The position numbers were made by a program, and so were the translations under genes. Under the pieces are notes generated by a model, which did no database searches, had not been told where the DNA came from, and was given only the letters and a program-made list of their open reading frames with translations. DNA of 64,000 bases from Paenibacillus sp. JNUCC-31 (GTDB lineage: Bacteria > Bacillota > Bacilli > Paenibacillales > Paenibacillaceae): the NCBI RefSeq assembly GCF_014844075.1, contig NZ_CP062165.1:3782001-3846000 (forward strand), in the 5' to 3' direction. Shown here one piece after another: positions 8,942-17,589 of the stretch (positions are counted from its first letter, which is position 1; every line of letters begins with the position of its first letter).

Positions 8942-10107
8942 TGGGCGTCAGAGCTGGAGTTGATCTTCTGTCGGGAGGGCTCTCTCACCCATGGTTAACG
9001 GATGCATGTATTGGCCTGATGACAAATCCCACGGGTATTACGGCTGATTTCGTCTCTACCGTGGATGTTTGTGCTGGATTGGCAGATGCCAAGCTTACTG
9101 CGCTTTATGCTTGTGAGCATGGATTAAATGGTGAGCTTCAGGCGGGCGTACGGTTCGGGGACACGCTGCATCCAAAGTTAGGTATTCCGGTATTCAGTCT
9201 TTATGGGTTACACAAGAAGCCTACGCCTGCGATGCTGGCCGAAGTGGACACCGTGCTGTTTGATATCCAGGATGTCGGCGTCCGTTATTACACCTATGCA
9301 TCGACCTTGTTCCACATGATGCAGGCCTGTGCTGAAACGGGCAAACGACTGCTCGTGCTGGACCGTCCCAATCCGCTGGGCGGGGATGTGGTGGAGGGCG
9401 GCTTGTTGAGCGCGGGGTATGAATCACTCGTTGGTGCCTGGCGTGTTCCTGTCCGCACCGGACTGACGGTCGGTGAGCTGGCCCTGTTGGTGAACAGTGA
9501 GCTGGACGTCCCCTGCGAATTGGATGTAATTGCGATGGAAGGATGGCAACGCTCCATGGAGTTTACGGACTGTAATTTGCCCTGGATGCTGCCTTCTCCC
9601 AATATGCCTACACTGGACAGTGTACGGGTGTATGCGGGTACGTGTCTGTTTGAAGGTACCAATGTCTCGGAGGGCAGAGGTACGACCCGCCCATTTGAAT
9701 GGATTGGAGCACCGTGGGTAGACGGTGAACGACTTGCGGAACGCTTTCGGGAACACAAACTGGAGGGTGTACATGTGCATCCGGTGTACATGTCGCCAAC
9801 CTTCTCCAAGTATGCGAGTGAGCTATGCGGAGGTGTGAGGATTTTCGTGACAGACAGCAGCGTATTCCGGGCGGTAGACACAGGGCTGGTGCTTTTGCAT
9901 GAGCTGGCATCGCTCTACCCGGAGCAATTTCGCTGGTTGGAGCCACCGCAGCCGGGTTCCCGCTATTTTATTGATCTGCTGACCGGAGGCAGGGAAGTCA
10001 GAGATGTCATTCATAACCGGGAAGAATTAGTTCGGTTGATAAAAGCATGGAATGTAAAGGCAGAGGAATGGAAGGAGCGGCGGAAGCCGTTTTTGCTATA
10101 CCCATAA
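8941..10107 (+). CDS. namZ: Exo-beta-N-acetylmuramidase NamZ (DUF1343)
   Basis: A 388-residue protein of the DUF1343/NamZ family (YbbC of B. subtilis), which removes MurNAc from the non-reducing end of peptidoglycan fragments. Family hallmarks include GLMTNPTGI, CEHGLNGELQAG, FDIQDVGVRYYTY and LDRPNPLGG. Unlike secreted homologues, it begins directly with the catalytic domain and has no signal peptide, so it should act in the cytoplasm on imported MurNAc-GlcNAc. The start is the ATG overlapping the previous stop. It is followed by nagZ, its usual partner enzyme. Confidence 0.92.
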   Translation: MGVRAGVDLLSGGLSHPWLTDACIGLMTNPTGITADFVSTVDVCAGLADAKLTALYACEHGLNGELQAGVRFGDTLHPKLGIPVFSLYGLHKKPTPAMLAEVDTVLFDIQDVGVRYYTYASTLFHMMQACAETGKRLLVLDRPNPLGGDVVEGGLLSAGYESLVGAWRVPVRTGLTVGELALLVNSELDVPCELDVIAMEGWQRSMEFTDCNLPWMLPSPNMPTLDSVRVYAGTCLFEGTNVSEGRGTTRPFEWIGAPWVDGERLAERFREHKLEGVHVHPVYMSPTFSKYASELCGGVRIFVTDSSVFRAVDTGLVLLHELASLYPEQFRWLEPPQPGSRYFIDLLTGGREVRDVIHNREELVRLIKAWNVKAEEWKERRKPFLLYP

Positions 10108-10171
10108 AGAGAAATGTTCATAGATTATTACGTCATGTACGGATGATGTTGTTATCGGGAGGAGGTATGGA

Positions 10172-11857
10172 ATGAGTGGGCAGAAAGAGCAATACCAGTT
10201 AAAGCTGAAGCAAATGACCTTGCGTGAGAAAATCGGGCAAATGCTGCTATGCGGCTTCCATGGTACCGAGGCTGCCGGGGATGTGGATGCTTTTCTCCGA
10301 AAGTATCCCGTTGGCGGCGTAATCTATTTTGCGCGCAACGTGGAGTCACCGGATCAGGTAGAGCGGCTATCGTCGGGGCTGCAACGGATTGCTGTCGATA
10401 GCGGTAATGTGCCGCTCTGGATATCCATTGATCAGGAGGGTGGCATGGTAGCGCGGATTACCGAAGGGATTGCCTTGATGCCGGGACAGATGGCGATTGC
10501 CGCAGCAGGTTCCATCGAAGATGCATACCAGGCAGCTTATATCAGCGGAATGGAGCTGAGGTCTCTGGGAATTAACATGAACTTTGCTCCGGTCCTGGAC
10601 GTAAACAACAACGCCGCCAATCCGGTAATCGGTGTGCGCTCATTTGGGGAATCACCGCAGTCCGTGGCAGCGTACGGTGCAAGAACCGTAGCGGGATTAC
10701 AGGATGCATGCATTTCGGCGACGGCCAAACATTTCCCGGGCCACGGGGATACGGATACTGATTCGCATCTGGATCTCCCGGTCATCACCCATGATCGGGA
10801 ACGGGTAGAGCGTATGGAACTGATTCCGTTTCGGGCTGCCATAGCGGCAGGTGTCGATGCGATGATGTCAGCGCATATTTATTTTCCGGCTCTGGAACCG
10901 GAGCGTCTGCCTGTTACGCTATCGCGAGCTGTCTTAAGCGGATTGCTTCGTGAGGATCTGGGTTATGAAGGTATGATTGTGACGGATTGTATGGAGATGG
11001 ACGCGATTGCTGTCAACTATGGGACTGTCGATGCAGCCGTGATGGCGGTGGAGGCCGGTGCAGATCTGGTGTTGATCAGTCACACAGCCAACCTCCAGGC
11101 AGGAGCCTTTGAAGCGTTGGTAGCAGCCGTCCAGAGCGGACGAATCAGCGAGAGTCGTATCGATGAATCGGTAACCCGTCTGTTGATGTATAAGGCAAAA
11201 CGGGGTCTGCTGGATCATGGAATGGGTGCACATGATAATGAAGTGCGAGGCGGGGTATCGACTCCATTCTCCCCTGAGGCGTCAAAAGGTCCAGCTCCAT
11301 TCAAGTTCCCAGAGCGTAACCATACGTTACACCAAAAGGTGGCCCGACGAATCAGCGAGAACAGCATCACTTTAGTGATGGATCAGCTGAATATGCTGCC
11401 TTTGAAACCGGAACGTACGCTGGTCATTACGGTTGCCACATCGGTGACGACGATTGCCGACGAACAGCTGACTCAGGTGGTTACCCTGGGCTCGGCTTTG
11501 TCACATTGCGGACTGGATGTTGTGGATATAACGGTCACCCCAGAGGAAGTTGCCATTTGTTCAGCCCGCCTGCTTCAAGCTGCGGAAGAGGATAACATTC
11601 GCCAGATTGTCGTGGGGACGTATAATGCAGGCAGTGTCTCTGGTGATCCGCAGTGCAGGTTAATCGGCTGGCTGCAGCAATTGGGCAAGCCGCTGGCTAT
11701 TGTGGCACTCCGTAGTCCCTATGATCTGCTGGCGATCCCGGAGGTGCAGGTCTATGTGGCTGCGTACGAGAGCAGACCGCTTGCCATGGATAGCGCCGCT
11801 CGGGCGCTGATGGGGCGTATTCCTTTTGTCGGTAAGCTTCCTGTGTCCGTTAAATAG
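10172..11857 (+). CDS. nagZ: Glycoside hydrolase family 3 beta-N-acetylglucosaminidase NagZ
   Basis: A 561-residue GH3 enzyme that releases GlcNAc from GlcNAc-MurNAc or muropeptides. The TIM barrel shows the NagZ Asp-His dyad region KHFPGHGDTDTDSH at about residues 186-199 and the nucleophile region VTDCMEMDAI at about 269-278. A second alpha/beta domain (about 370-561) follows, as in Gram-positive two-domain NagZ. No signal peptide is present, in contrast to secreted B. subtilis NagZ. Together with cytoplasmic NamZ this implies intracellular degradation after ABC import. GGAGGAGG precedes the ATG. Confidence 0.93.
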   Translation: MSGQKEQYQLKLKQMTLREKIGQMLLCGFHGTEAAGDVDAFLRKYPVGGVIYFARNVESPDQVERLSSGLQRIAVDSGNVPLWISIDQEGGMVARITEGIALMPGQMAIAAAGSIEDAYQAAYISGMELRSLGINMNFAPVLDVNNNAANPVIGVRSFGESPQSVAAYGARTVAGLQDACISATAKHFPGHGDTDTDSHLDLPVITHDRERVERMELIPFRAAIAAGVDAMMSAHIYFPALEPERLPVTLSRAVLSGLLREDLGYEGMIVTDCMEMDAIAVNYGTVDAAVMAVEAGADLVLISHTANLQAGAFEALVAAVQSGRISESRIDESVTRLLMYKAKRGLLDHGMGAHDNEVRGGVSTPFSPEASKGPAPFKFPERNHTLHQKVARRISENSITLVMDQLNMLPLKPERTLVITVATSVTTIADEQLTQVVTLGSALSHCGLDVVDITVTPEEVAICSARLLQAAEEDNIRQIVVGTYNAGSVSGDPQCRLIGWLQQLGKPLAIVALRSPYDLLAIPEVQVYVAAYESRPLAMDSAARALMGRIPFVGKLPVSVK

Positions 11858-11986
11858 AAGGTTCTTGAATGAAACGAATGAAGCCAATGAAACGATAGTA
11901 GGAGTTCGGAACATAAAGATATGAGCGACAAAAAACGGCTATAAAAAAAGCCAACCCGCATTCTATGGTTGACCTAATCATACGTA

Positions 11987-12031
11987 GGGGCTGTCCCATA
12001 AGTCATGAGCATGACGGGGTCAGCCCTTTTT
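11987..12031 (+). terminator. Terminator after nagZ, within the repeat
   Basis: GGGCTG...CCC and GTCAT / ATGAC form a nested hairpin whose right arm GGGGTCAGCCC is followed by TTTTT. The architecture matches the terminator at 16054-16100. Confidence 0.65.
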
Positions 12032-12279
12032 GGTGTTATGTTTAAAGAATCAAGCGCGTCCTATTTGCTCCCATTCATACAGGTCTGAGGTGTAACGAAT
12101 CGTAGAGCCGTTATCTCGTCATTTTTTTCGATTTTCAAGGTTCTAACGCCGGTTTATGAAGGGATAACGTTGCTGAGATTCGTTAAGCTTTTCATTCCTT
12201 GAGAATCGGACTTTTAAGGTGCAGTAGGTTCTTTAGCACTCGGAGCGGGAGAAAGAAAGCCCCTTTAAGAACAGCCCTT
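11987..12279. repeat. Dispersed intergenic element, copy 2 (AACGAATC family)
   Basis: It begins GGGGCTGTCCC and ends TTTAAGAACAGCCC, an inverted pair like that of copy 1 at 7801. Shared internal blocks, in the same order, are TTTGCTCCCATT (TTCGCTCCCATT in copy 1), TGTAACGAATC, CCGTTAT, CTAACGCC, ATTCGTTAA, TTTAAGGTGC and TTTAGCAC. It fills most of the 447-base gap between nagZ and the convergent hydrolase gene. Confidence 0.7.
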
Positions 12280-12304
12280 TCACTGTATAGACGAATTATC
12301 GTGA

Positions 12305-13762
12305 TTAGTTCAGATTCAGAGCCTCAGCTGTCTTTGCCTCGACGTCATCCAAAAGTGAAGTCATGTCCATACCTGCATGGTTACCGAGCAGAATAATGGT
12401 AATATCATCAGATAGATTGCGTGAAAAGGCTGTAGCGAAACCGCCGCCGCTACCGTTATGGAAGACAGTGCGATTTTCATTTTTTTTCTTGAGAATCCAA
12501 GCGTAGCCATAGTTTTTATCCGAATATGGCTTGTACATCTGTTCAATTGTATCCTGACTCAGAATCTGATCACTGTACAACGCACGATCCCATCTCAGCA
12601 TATCGTCCACGGTAGAGTAGATCGTTCCTGAACCAGATTGTGAAACATAATAAGGGGCAGTTACCCACTTGTTATCCTTCGCAACGAATCCGCTAATGGT
12701 ATGGACTTTGCGGGAGGCTTCACCGGAATTGTTCATGCCCAGCGGCTTCAAAATAGTCTGCTGTACATAATCGGCATAACTCATGCCGGACACCTGTTCA
12801 ATGACATAAGCGAGCAGGACATAACCGCTGTTGCTGTACAGATAGGCACTGCCAGGTTTGAATTTCAACGTTTTGTGCCGGATTTCCTCTACCGTTTCTT
12901 CCAATGGAGTACCTTCACCCCGTCCGAAGGCGGATGGAAGACCTGAAGTTTGGGATAACAGCATATGCAGGGTGATCTCGTCACCCTTCGGTATACCGGA
13001 AATGTAGTTGGAGATAGGGTCCTGGACATCCAGCTTTCCTTTTTCCGCCAAGCTGAGAATAGAGGCCGCAGTGAAGGATTTGCTCAGTGAAGCAATCCTG
13101 GTCTTCTGATCCGGACGATTCAGTGTCTGTTCATCCGCAAGTCCGTAGCCCTGGCGAAGAAGTACTTCACCTTTGCGAGCGATCAGTGCCATACCTGGAT
13201 AATGTATTTCACGCAAGTAACTGTCTACACTGGCGACTTCATTGTTCAGAAGGCTTACTTTATCTGTTTCAATATTAACGCTCATTTGTCCTGAAGCCAT
13301 ACGTTGCACCTTGATGTCGGCTTTCAGTGCGTTCGCTACCAGCCTTACCGGTACCATCAAAATACCGTTCACCGTTCTGGAACTCACACTGGAGGTCAGG
13401 TGGACATGGTTGACCTTCATGGATTCGCTGCCAGCTTGATGAACGAGCTTGTCCCGACCATAGGTGATGGTTGCCGTTTTGGTAGGGGCGTTCCACTTCA
13501 GAGTACCCTTAACGGAATCAACGACATCCCGGAGCGGTACAAACGTGGTTCCTTTGATGATCAGCGGTTGGTTCTTCCAGGATTGTTGTTCACCATTAAC
13601 TTTAATATGAACGGTCTGTTCCAGCGTTGCTGCGGATGCTGCCGCACCGAATTGACCCAGAACGGGACCAGCAACCAGAATGAGTGCAAATAAGATGCGG
13701 AAAATGGATGAATAGATAGGGGTAACAGGATGTTTCAGGTGGGAATTGCGTAAGATTCGAAT
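12305..13762 (-). CDS. Secreted beta-lactamase-family serine hydrolase with copper-amine-oxidase-like N-terminal domain; no canonical start codon
   Basis: The continuous frame gives a signal peptide (hydrophobic FRILFALILVAGPVLG, then AAASAA), a copper-amine-oxidase N-terminal-like domain with FVPLRDVVDS and a second half MVPVRLVANAL, then a penicillin-binding/class C beta-lactamase domain. The hydrolase has SLSK (nucleophile motif), YSN and HNG. Family members include B. subtilis AmiE, a MurNAc-L-Ala amidase in the mur locus, so a muropeptide amidase role is attractive but unproven. Between an in-frame TGA at 13783 and the ATG at 13420 there are about 120 codons with no ATG, GTG or TTG. AAGGAG lies 3 nt before an ATT (13762) and 9 nt before an ATC (13756). 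Translation from the internal ATG would delete the signal peptide and half of the N-terminal domain. Confidence 0.75.
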   Translation of the reverse strand: MRILRNSHLKHPVTPIYSSIFRILFALILVAGPVLGQFGAAASAATLEQTVHIKVNGEQQSWKNQPLIIKGTTFVPLRDVVDSVKGTLKWNAPTKTATITYGRDKLVHQAGSESMKVNHVHLTSSVSSRTVNGILMVPVRLVANALKADIKVQRMASGQMSVNIETDKVSLLNNEVASVDSYLREIHYPGMALIARKGEVLLRQGYGLADEQTLNRPDQKTRIASLSKSFTAASILSLAEKGKLDVQDPISNYISGIPKGDEITLHMLLSQTSGLPSAFGRGEGTPLEETVEEIRHKTLKFKPGSAYLYSNSGYVLLAYVIEQVSGMSYADYVQQTILKPLGMNNSGEASRKVHTISGFVAKDNKWVTAPYYVSQSGSGTIYSTVDDMLRWDRALYSDQILSQDTIEQMYKPYSDKNYGYAWILKKKNENRTVFHNGSGGGFATAFSRNLSDDITIILLGNHAGMDMTSLLDDVEAKTAEALNLN

Positions 13763-13906
13763 CCTCTCCTTCCAATCGTTTCATGGATCGCCAGCTTATG
13801 AGCATTGTAAACGATCTCGCAGAGAGGGTCAAAACGGGGAAAGAGCATAATCTTTTATTATCCTAACAGAAATAATAAAATTTCGAATGAATTTAGTATT
13901 CATACA

Positions 13907-13934
13907 TAATATTTTCACCGGGTCTGTCCGATAA
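13907..13934 (+). promoter_or_regulatory. Candidate SigD-type promoter of chemoreceptor gene
   Basis: TAAT, a 16-base spacer, then TCCGATAA, compared with the SigD consensus TAAA-N15-GCCGATAT. It lies 37 bases before the start of a chemoreceptor, the usual SigD target class. Confidence 0.45.
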
Positions 13935-13970
13935 AAAGAAGGGTGAAGATATTGATGGGGGATAGTTATA

Positions 13971-15944
13971 ATGAAGAAAAGGATTCGCAATTGGTTTACA
14001 TTAACCGTAAAGAAACGTCTGATTGCTGCGCTGCTCCTGTTCCTGATTGTACCGAGCATTAGTGTGGGGTGGTTATCTTATCAAAAAGCAGCAGACCAAG
14101 TCAGGGAAGAAATTATTCGTTCCGCACAGGCAAAAACGGAGATGCTTAGTCTGCAAATTACTCAAATGCTGGATATGGAGAAGGATAACGCAGCGCAGTT
14201 TGCCGCGGGTATTACTTCAACAGATATAATCAATAAATCACCAGCTGTTCAAAGACAAATGGATCGTATGTCCAAGGCTCACAAAGAATTGGGTGTATTA
14301 ACCGCGGGTGCTGAAGATGGTAGCTGGATGAAATCACCTGATCCAGGTCAGCAGATCTATGATCCGCGCGAACGCAGCTGGTATACGATGGGTATGTCAC
14401 AAGACGAACCCATTATCTCGGACACGTTCCAGTCGGTAACCACGGGTGAGTGGGTTGTGACTGCGGCCGCAAAGCTGTCCGATGGCAAAGGGGTGTTTGG
14501 TGCCAATGTCAGTCTCAACCATTTGAAAGAATCCGTGGATAAGATACATATTGGTGAAAAGGGAAAACTGTATATGCTGGATAACGGCGGAAAGTTCCTG
14601 TTCCATTACAAGATCGAATCAGGTGTACAGTCCGATGAGAGCTATATTCATGAGATGTATAAAAAAGATGCCGGAACCGTGAAGTACACGTATGATGGAC
14701 AGGAATTGGAAGCTGTGTATTATACGAACCCCGAAACCGGTTGGAAAATTGTTGGTGAGATGATTCCTTCCGAAGCGGCTGATGCGGTGAGACCGATCTT
14801 GATTCGTGCCTTCACTCTGGTAGGGAGTTCGCTGATCATTGGTTTGATTCTGCTGGTATTCATTATTCGCAGCATTCACCGTCCATTGTTGCAGCTGACG
14901 CAGGCAGCTTCCCAAGTAAGTGCTGGCGATCTGACTGTTCGGGTGGGATTACAGCGCCGGGACGAGTTTGGTTTACTCGGGGAAAGCTTTGATACCATGA
15001 CTTCTTCGCTCCGAGACGTTCTTGGAGAAGTACATGATACGTCGAGCCAATTGGCGGCTTCCTCTGAGGAATTGATGGCGAGTTCTGAACAGACATCCAA
15101 GGCAACCGAGCAGGTGGCTGAACTGATGCAGGATGCAGCGGCAGGGACGACTAAACAAAACGATAGCCTTGCTGCAACTGGACAACTTGTAGGTGAGATG
15201 TCCATCGGAATCAAGGAAATCTCATCAAGTGCCGAAGATACCGCTCGTATCGCTGTTGAAGCCTCTACCAAGTCAGAAGCGGGAATGGTTACGGTGGAAG
15301 AGGCAGTGACTCATATTCAGCAGGTGAATGATGAGAGTGAGGCCATGGTTGCGGTCATTCAGGATCTCCGAGCCAAAAATGAAGAGATTCTAGACATCGT
15401 GGCCGAAATTACGGCTATTGCCAAACAGACCAATATCCTTGCCTTGAATGCTTCCATTGAAGCATCAAGAGCTGGTGAACAGGGACGTGGGTTTGCCGTC
15501 GTCGCTAATGAAGTGAAGTCGCTGGCCAACAATTCGGGCAGTGCTGCTGAACGAATTAATGAACTGATGCGCGAAATGCAAGAGAAAACAAATGCAGTGC
15601 AGTCTACCTTTGCCCGTACAGGAGAAGGAATGATCAAGGGCTCGCAAATGATTACGGAAGCTGGCGAGGCATTCAGAGATATTCGAAATTCTGTACAGTT
15701 GGTTGCAGCACAGGCTGGTGAAGTGTCGGCAGCATCCCGTCAGATTGATGGGGGCATGAGTCATGTGACCAAGGCAGTCAATGACACGATTGTTCTATCC
15801 GATCAGATTGCCTCAGGAACCGAAGATGGTTCAGCTGCTGCACAGGAGCAGCTCGCTACGATGGAAGAGGTCGCAGCTTCTTCGGCGGCATTGTCCCGTA
15901 TGGCTGAAGACCTGCAAAGCATGATTGAGCGTTTCAAGTTATAA
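13971..15944 (+). CDS. Methyl-accepting chemotaxis protein, dCache sensor
   Basis: A 657-residue membrane chemoreceptor. Transmembrane segment 1 is near residues 16-38. An extracellular dCache domain follows (about 40-270, with [12 protein letters not shown], typical of amino-acid or organic-acid sensors). Transmembrane segment 2 is near 280-302, a HAMP domain near 303-355, and a long cytoplasmic signalling coiled coil contains the hairpin core [18 protein letters not shown] that contacts CheA/CheW. It signals to the flagellar motor. The second receptor at 17590-19590 has the same layout. The ligand cannot be read from the sequence. Confidence 0.93.
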   Translation: MKKRIRNWFTLTVKKRLIAALLLFLIVPSISVGWLSYQKAADQVREEIIRSAQAKTEMLSLQITQMLDMEKDNAAQFAAGITSTDIINKSPAVQRQMDRMSKAHKELGVLTAGAEDGSWMKSPDPGQQIYDPRERSWYTMGMSQDEPIISDTFQSVTTGEWVVTAAAKLSDGKGVFGANVSLNHLKESVDKIHIGEKGKLYMLDNGGKFLFHYKIESGVQSDESYIHEMYKKDAGTVKYTYDGQELEAVYYTNPETGWKIVGEMIPSEAADAVRPILIRAFTLVGSSLIIGLILLVFIIRSIHRPLLQLTQAASQVSAGDLTVRVGLQRRDEFGLLGESFDTMTSSLRDVLGEVHDTSSQLAASSEELMASSEQTSKATEQVAELMQDAAAGTTKQNDSLAATGQLVGEMSIGIKEISSSAEDTARIAVEASTKSEAGMVTVEEAVTHIQQVNDESEAMVAVIQDLRAKNEEILDIVAEITAIAKQTNILALNASIEASRAGEQGRGFAVVANEVKSLANNSGSAAERINELMREMQEKTNAVQSTFARTGEGMIKGSQMITEAGEAFRDIRNSVQLVAAQAGEVSAASRQIDGGMSHVTKAVNDTIVLSDQIASGTEDGSAAAQEQLATMEEVAASSAALSRMAEDLQSMIERFKL

Positions 15945-15957
15945 CAGAAGGCTAACG

Positions 15958-16028
15958 GAGACTGCCGCGTCTTAAAAGACGGAAGTCTCGGACCTGGGTA
16001 AATCAGAGCGCATCGCCCTGTACCGGGC
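15958..16028 (+). other. Two small hairpins downstream of the chemoreceptor
   Basis: GAGACT / AGTCTC encloses CCGCGTCTT / AAGACGG (15958-15989), followed by a small GCCC / GGGC stem (16015-16028). There is no T-run, so neither is a terminator by itself. I cannot assign them to a known RNA class. Confidence 0.35.
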
Positions 16029-16053
16029 TCACTAGAGTAAAATAAAGCTAAAG

Positions 16054-16100
16054 AAAAGGGTTGTCCTACGTCATGCTGATGACTTCGGACAACCCTTTTT
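16054..16100 (+). terminator. Strong Rho-independent terminator
   Basis: AAGGGTTGTCC pairs with GGACAACCCTT around a nested GTCAT / ATGAC stem, followed by TTTTT. It ends the chemoreceptor transcript. Confidence 0.88.
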
Positions 16101-16154
16101 GTATTGGAGCGTTCTCTATTTATTTTTATGGATAACATACATAGGGCACTTCCC

Positions 16155-16183
16155 TTGACAAATAACAAACAAAAATGTATTGT
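16155..16183 (+). promoter_or_regulatory. SigA-type promoter of the GIY-YIG-like gene
   Basis: Perfect -35 TTGACA, a 17-base spacer and -10 TATTGT, in AT-rich DNA about 120 bases before the start codon at 16305. The rest of the leader contains no other element that I can name. Confidence 0.7.
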
Positions 16184-16304
16184 GTCTATAAATAAACAAA
16201 CAATAAAATAATGTAATTAGGTGTAAAGGGTTAATACATGGTTATCAATGCCAACATCTTTACATCCATTAAACCTATTAAATCCTATCAAAGGAGCCAA
16301 TTCA

Positions 16305-17522
16305 ATGAAATCATCGGAATCCTTGTTGCAAACCGCCTCACTCGAAGAGATCAAGTGCGGATATGTGAAGGAAGAACCTGCATTCATATGTGTCTGCTGT
16401 GGCTACAGAACGGAATTAGGCATCATATACCCTGAAGAAGGCGTGCTCTACGAAGCAGAGCGTTATATGCGCGTTCATATTGAGAAGACTCACGGATCGG
16501 TGTTCGAATATTTGCTGGAGCTGGACAAAAGTATTACCGGATTGTCCGATGTTCAGCGGGGCCTGCTGGGTCAATTTTACGAAGGGAAGAAGGATACCGA
16601 GGTGCAGAAGGCGCTCGGAATCGGGAGTGCTTCCACCATCCGCAATCATCGGTTTGTGCTGAAGGAGAAAGAGCGGCAGGCCAAAATTTTTCTGGCGCTG
16701 ATGGAACTGCTCAAAAGCAAGGATACTCATGCGCCTGCGGAACTGGTGCTGCCTGTGACAAGACATGTGAAGACCATCAACCGGGATCAATTCGAAATTA
16801 CGGAACAGGATCGGGAGAAGGTGCTGCGCAAATATTTCCCCGAGGGTACAGATGGACCGTTGACGACTTTTCACATACAGCAAAAACATAAATGGATCGT
16901 GCTGACCGAGATAGCCAAACGATTTGAACCCGGACAACAATATACCGAGAAACAGGTCAATGAGCTGTTGAAAATGGCATACGGCGATTATGTGGAGCTT
17001 CGCAGGTATATGATCGACTTCGGGCTGCTGGTGCGCAAGGAAGATGGGAGCCGATATTGGCTGGCGAACGATGCTGACCAGAATGGTAAAGGAAAGAAGC
17101 ACGGACATAAAGGATCGGAAACGGAGACAGAAGCACTAAAAAGGGAGGGCAAAGAAATGAATCGTCGCAAAGAACTGCAGGAACAGGCCAAGGAAATCAA
17201 AACAGAGGCGGGAGTCTATCAGATCCGCAATGAACGCAACGGGAAAGTGTTTCTCGATAGCACACTTAATCTGAAAACCATTAATGGTCAGAAGTTTATG
17301 CTGCAAATGGGCAGCCACCTCAATCGTCAATTGCAAGCGGAATGGAATGAATACGGGGACGATGCCTTCGTCATCGAAGTGCTGGAGAAGTTGAAAAAAG
17401 AAGACAGCCCGTACTTCGATACCAAGGACGCATTAGCCAAATTGGTAGACCGCTGGTTCGATCAGCTGGAGCCGTATGGCGATAAAGGATACCATGGAGA
17501 TAAAAAGGAATCTGGTCAATAA
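16305..17522 (+). CDS. Zinc-finger / DUF2087 / GIY-YIG-like fusion protein
   Basis: A 405-residue soluble protein. The N-terminus has a C2H2-like finger (CVCC near residues 28-31 and HIEKTH near 60), then a helix-turn-helix-like segment (KALGIGSASTIRNHR). A DUF2087-type domain follows (about 165-260, with YVELRRYMIDFGLL). The C-terminus resembles a GIY-YIG module (AGVYQIRNERNGKVFLD near 298) in which the YIG part reads FLD, so nuclease activity is doubtful. AAAGGAG supports the ATG at 16305 over the upstream ATG at 16248. It has its own promoter and terminator. The role is unknown; a DNA-binding regulator is plausible. Confidence 0.7.
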   Translation: MKSSESLLQTASLEEIKCGYVKEEPAFICVCCGYRTELGIIYPEEGVLYEAERYMRVHIEKTHGSVFEYLLELDKSITGLSDVQRGLLGQFYEGKKDTEVQKALGIGSASTIRNHRFVLKEKERQAKIFLALMELLKSKDTHAPAELVLPVTRHVKTINRDQFEITEQDREKVLRKYFPEGTDGPLTTFHIQQKHKWIVLTEIAKRFEPGQQYTEKQVNELLKMAYGDYVELRRYMIDFGLLVRKEDGSRYWLANDADQNGKGKKHGHKGSETETEALKREGKEMNRRKELQEQAKEIKTEAGVYQIRNERNGKVFLDSTLNLKTINGQKFMLQMGSHLNRQLQAEWNEYGDDAFVIEVLEKLKKEDSPYFDTKDALAKLVDRWFDQLEPYGDKGYHGDKKESGQ

Positions 17523-17540
17523 GCTTAACTTTATACTAAA

Positions 17541-17576
17541 AAACTCCCTTTGCCCTGGTTGGGCAAAGGGAGTTTT
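17541..17576. terminator. Bidirectional terminator between convergent genes
   Basis: AACTCCCTTTGCCC pairs perfectly with GGGCAAAGGGAGTT around a 5-base loop, with A-rich and T-rich flanks, so it can serve both converging genes. Confidence 0.9.
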
Positions 17577-17589
17577 GCTTGGGTCCTGT

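Noticed and set aside
9294..9881. 195-codon open frame antisense to namZ
   Set aside because: Ser/Pro/Arg-rich translation typical of a reversed coding strand in GC-rich codons; namZ itself is certain.
15958..16028. Possible c-di-GMP riboswitch after the chemoreceptor
   Set aside because: Two hairpins are present, but the conserved riboswitch core sequences are absent and the element lies downstream of the gene, not in a leader.
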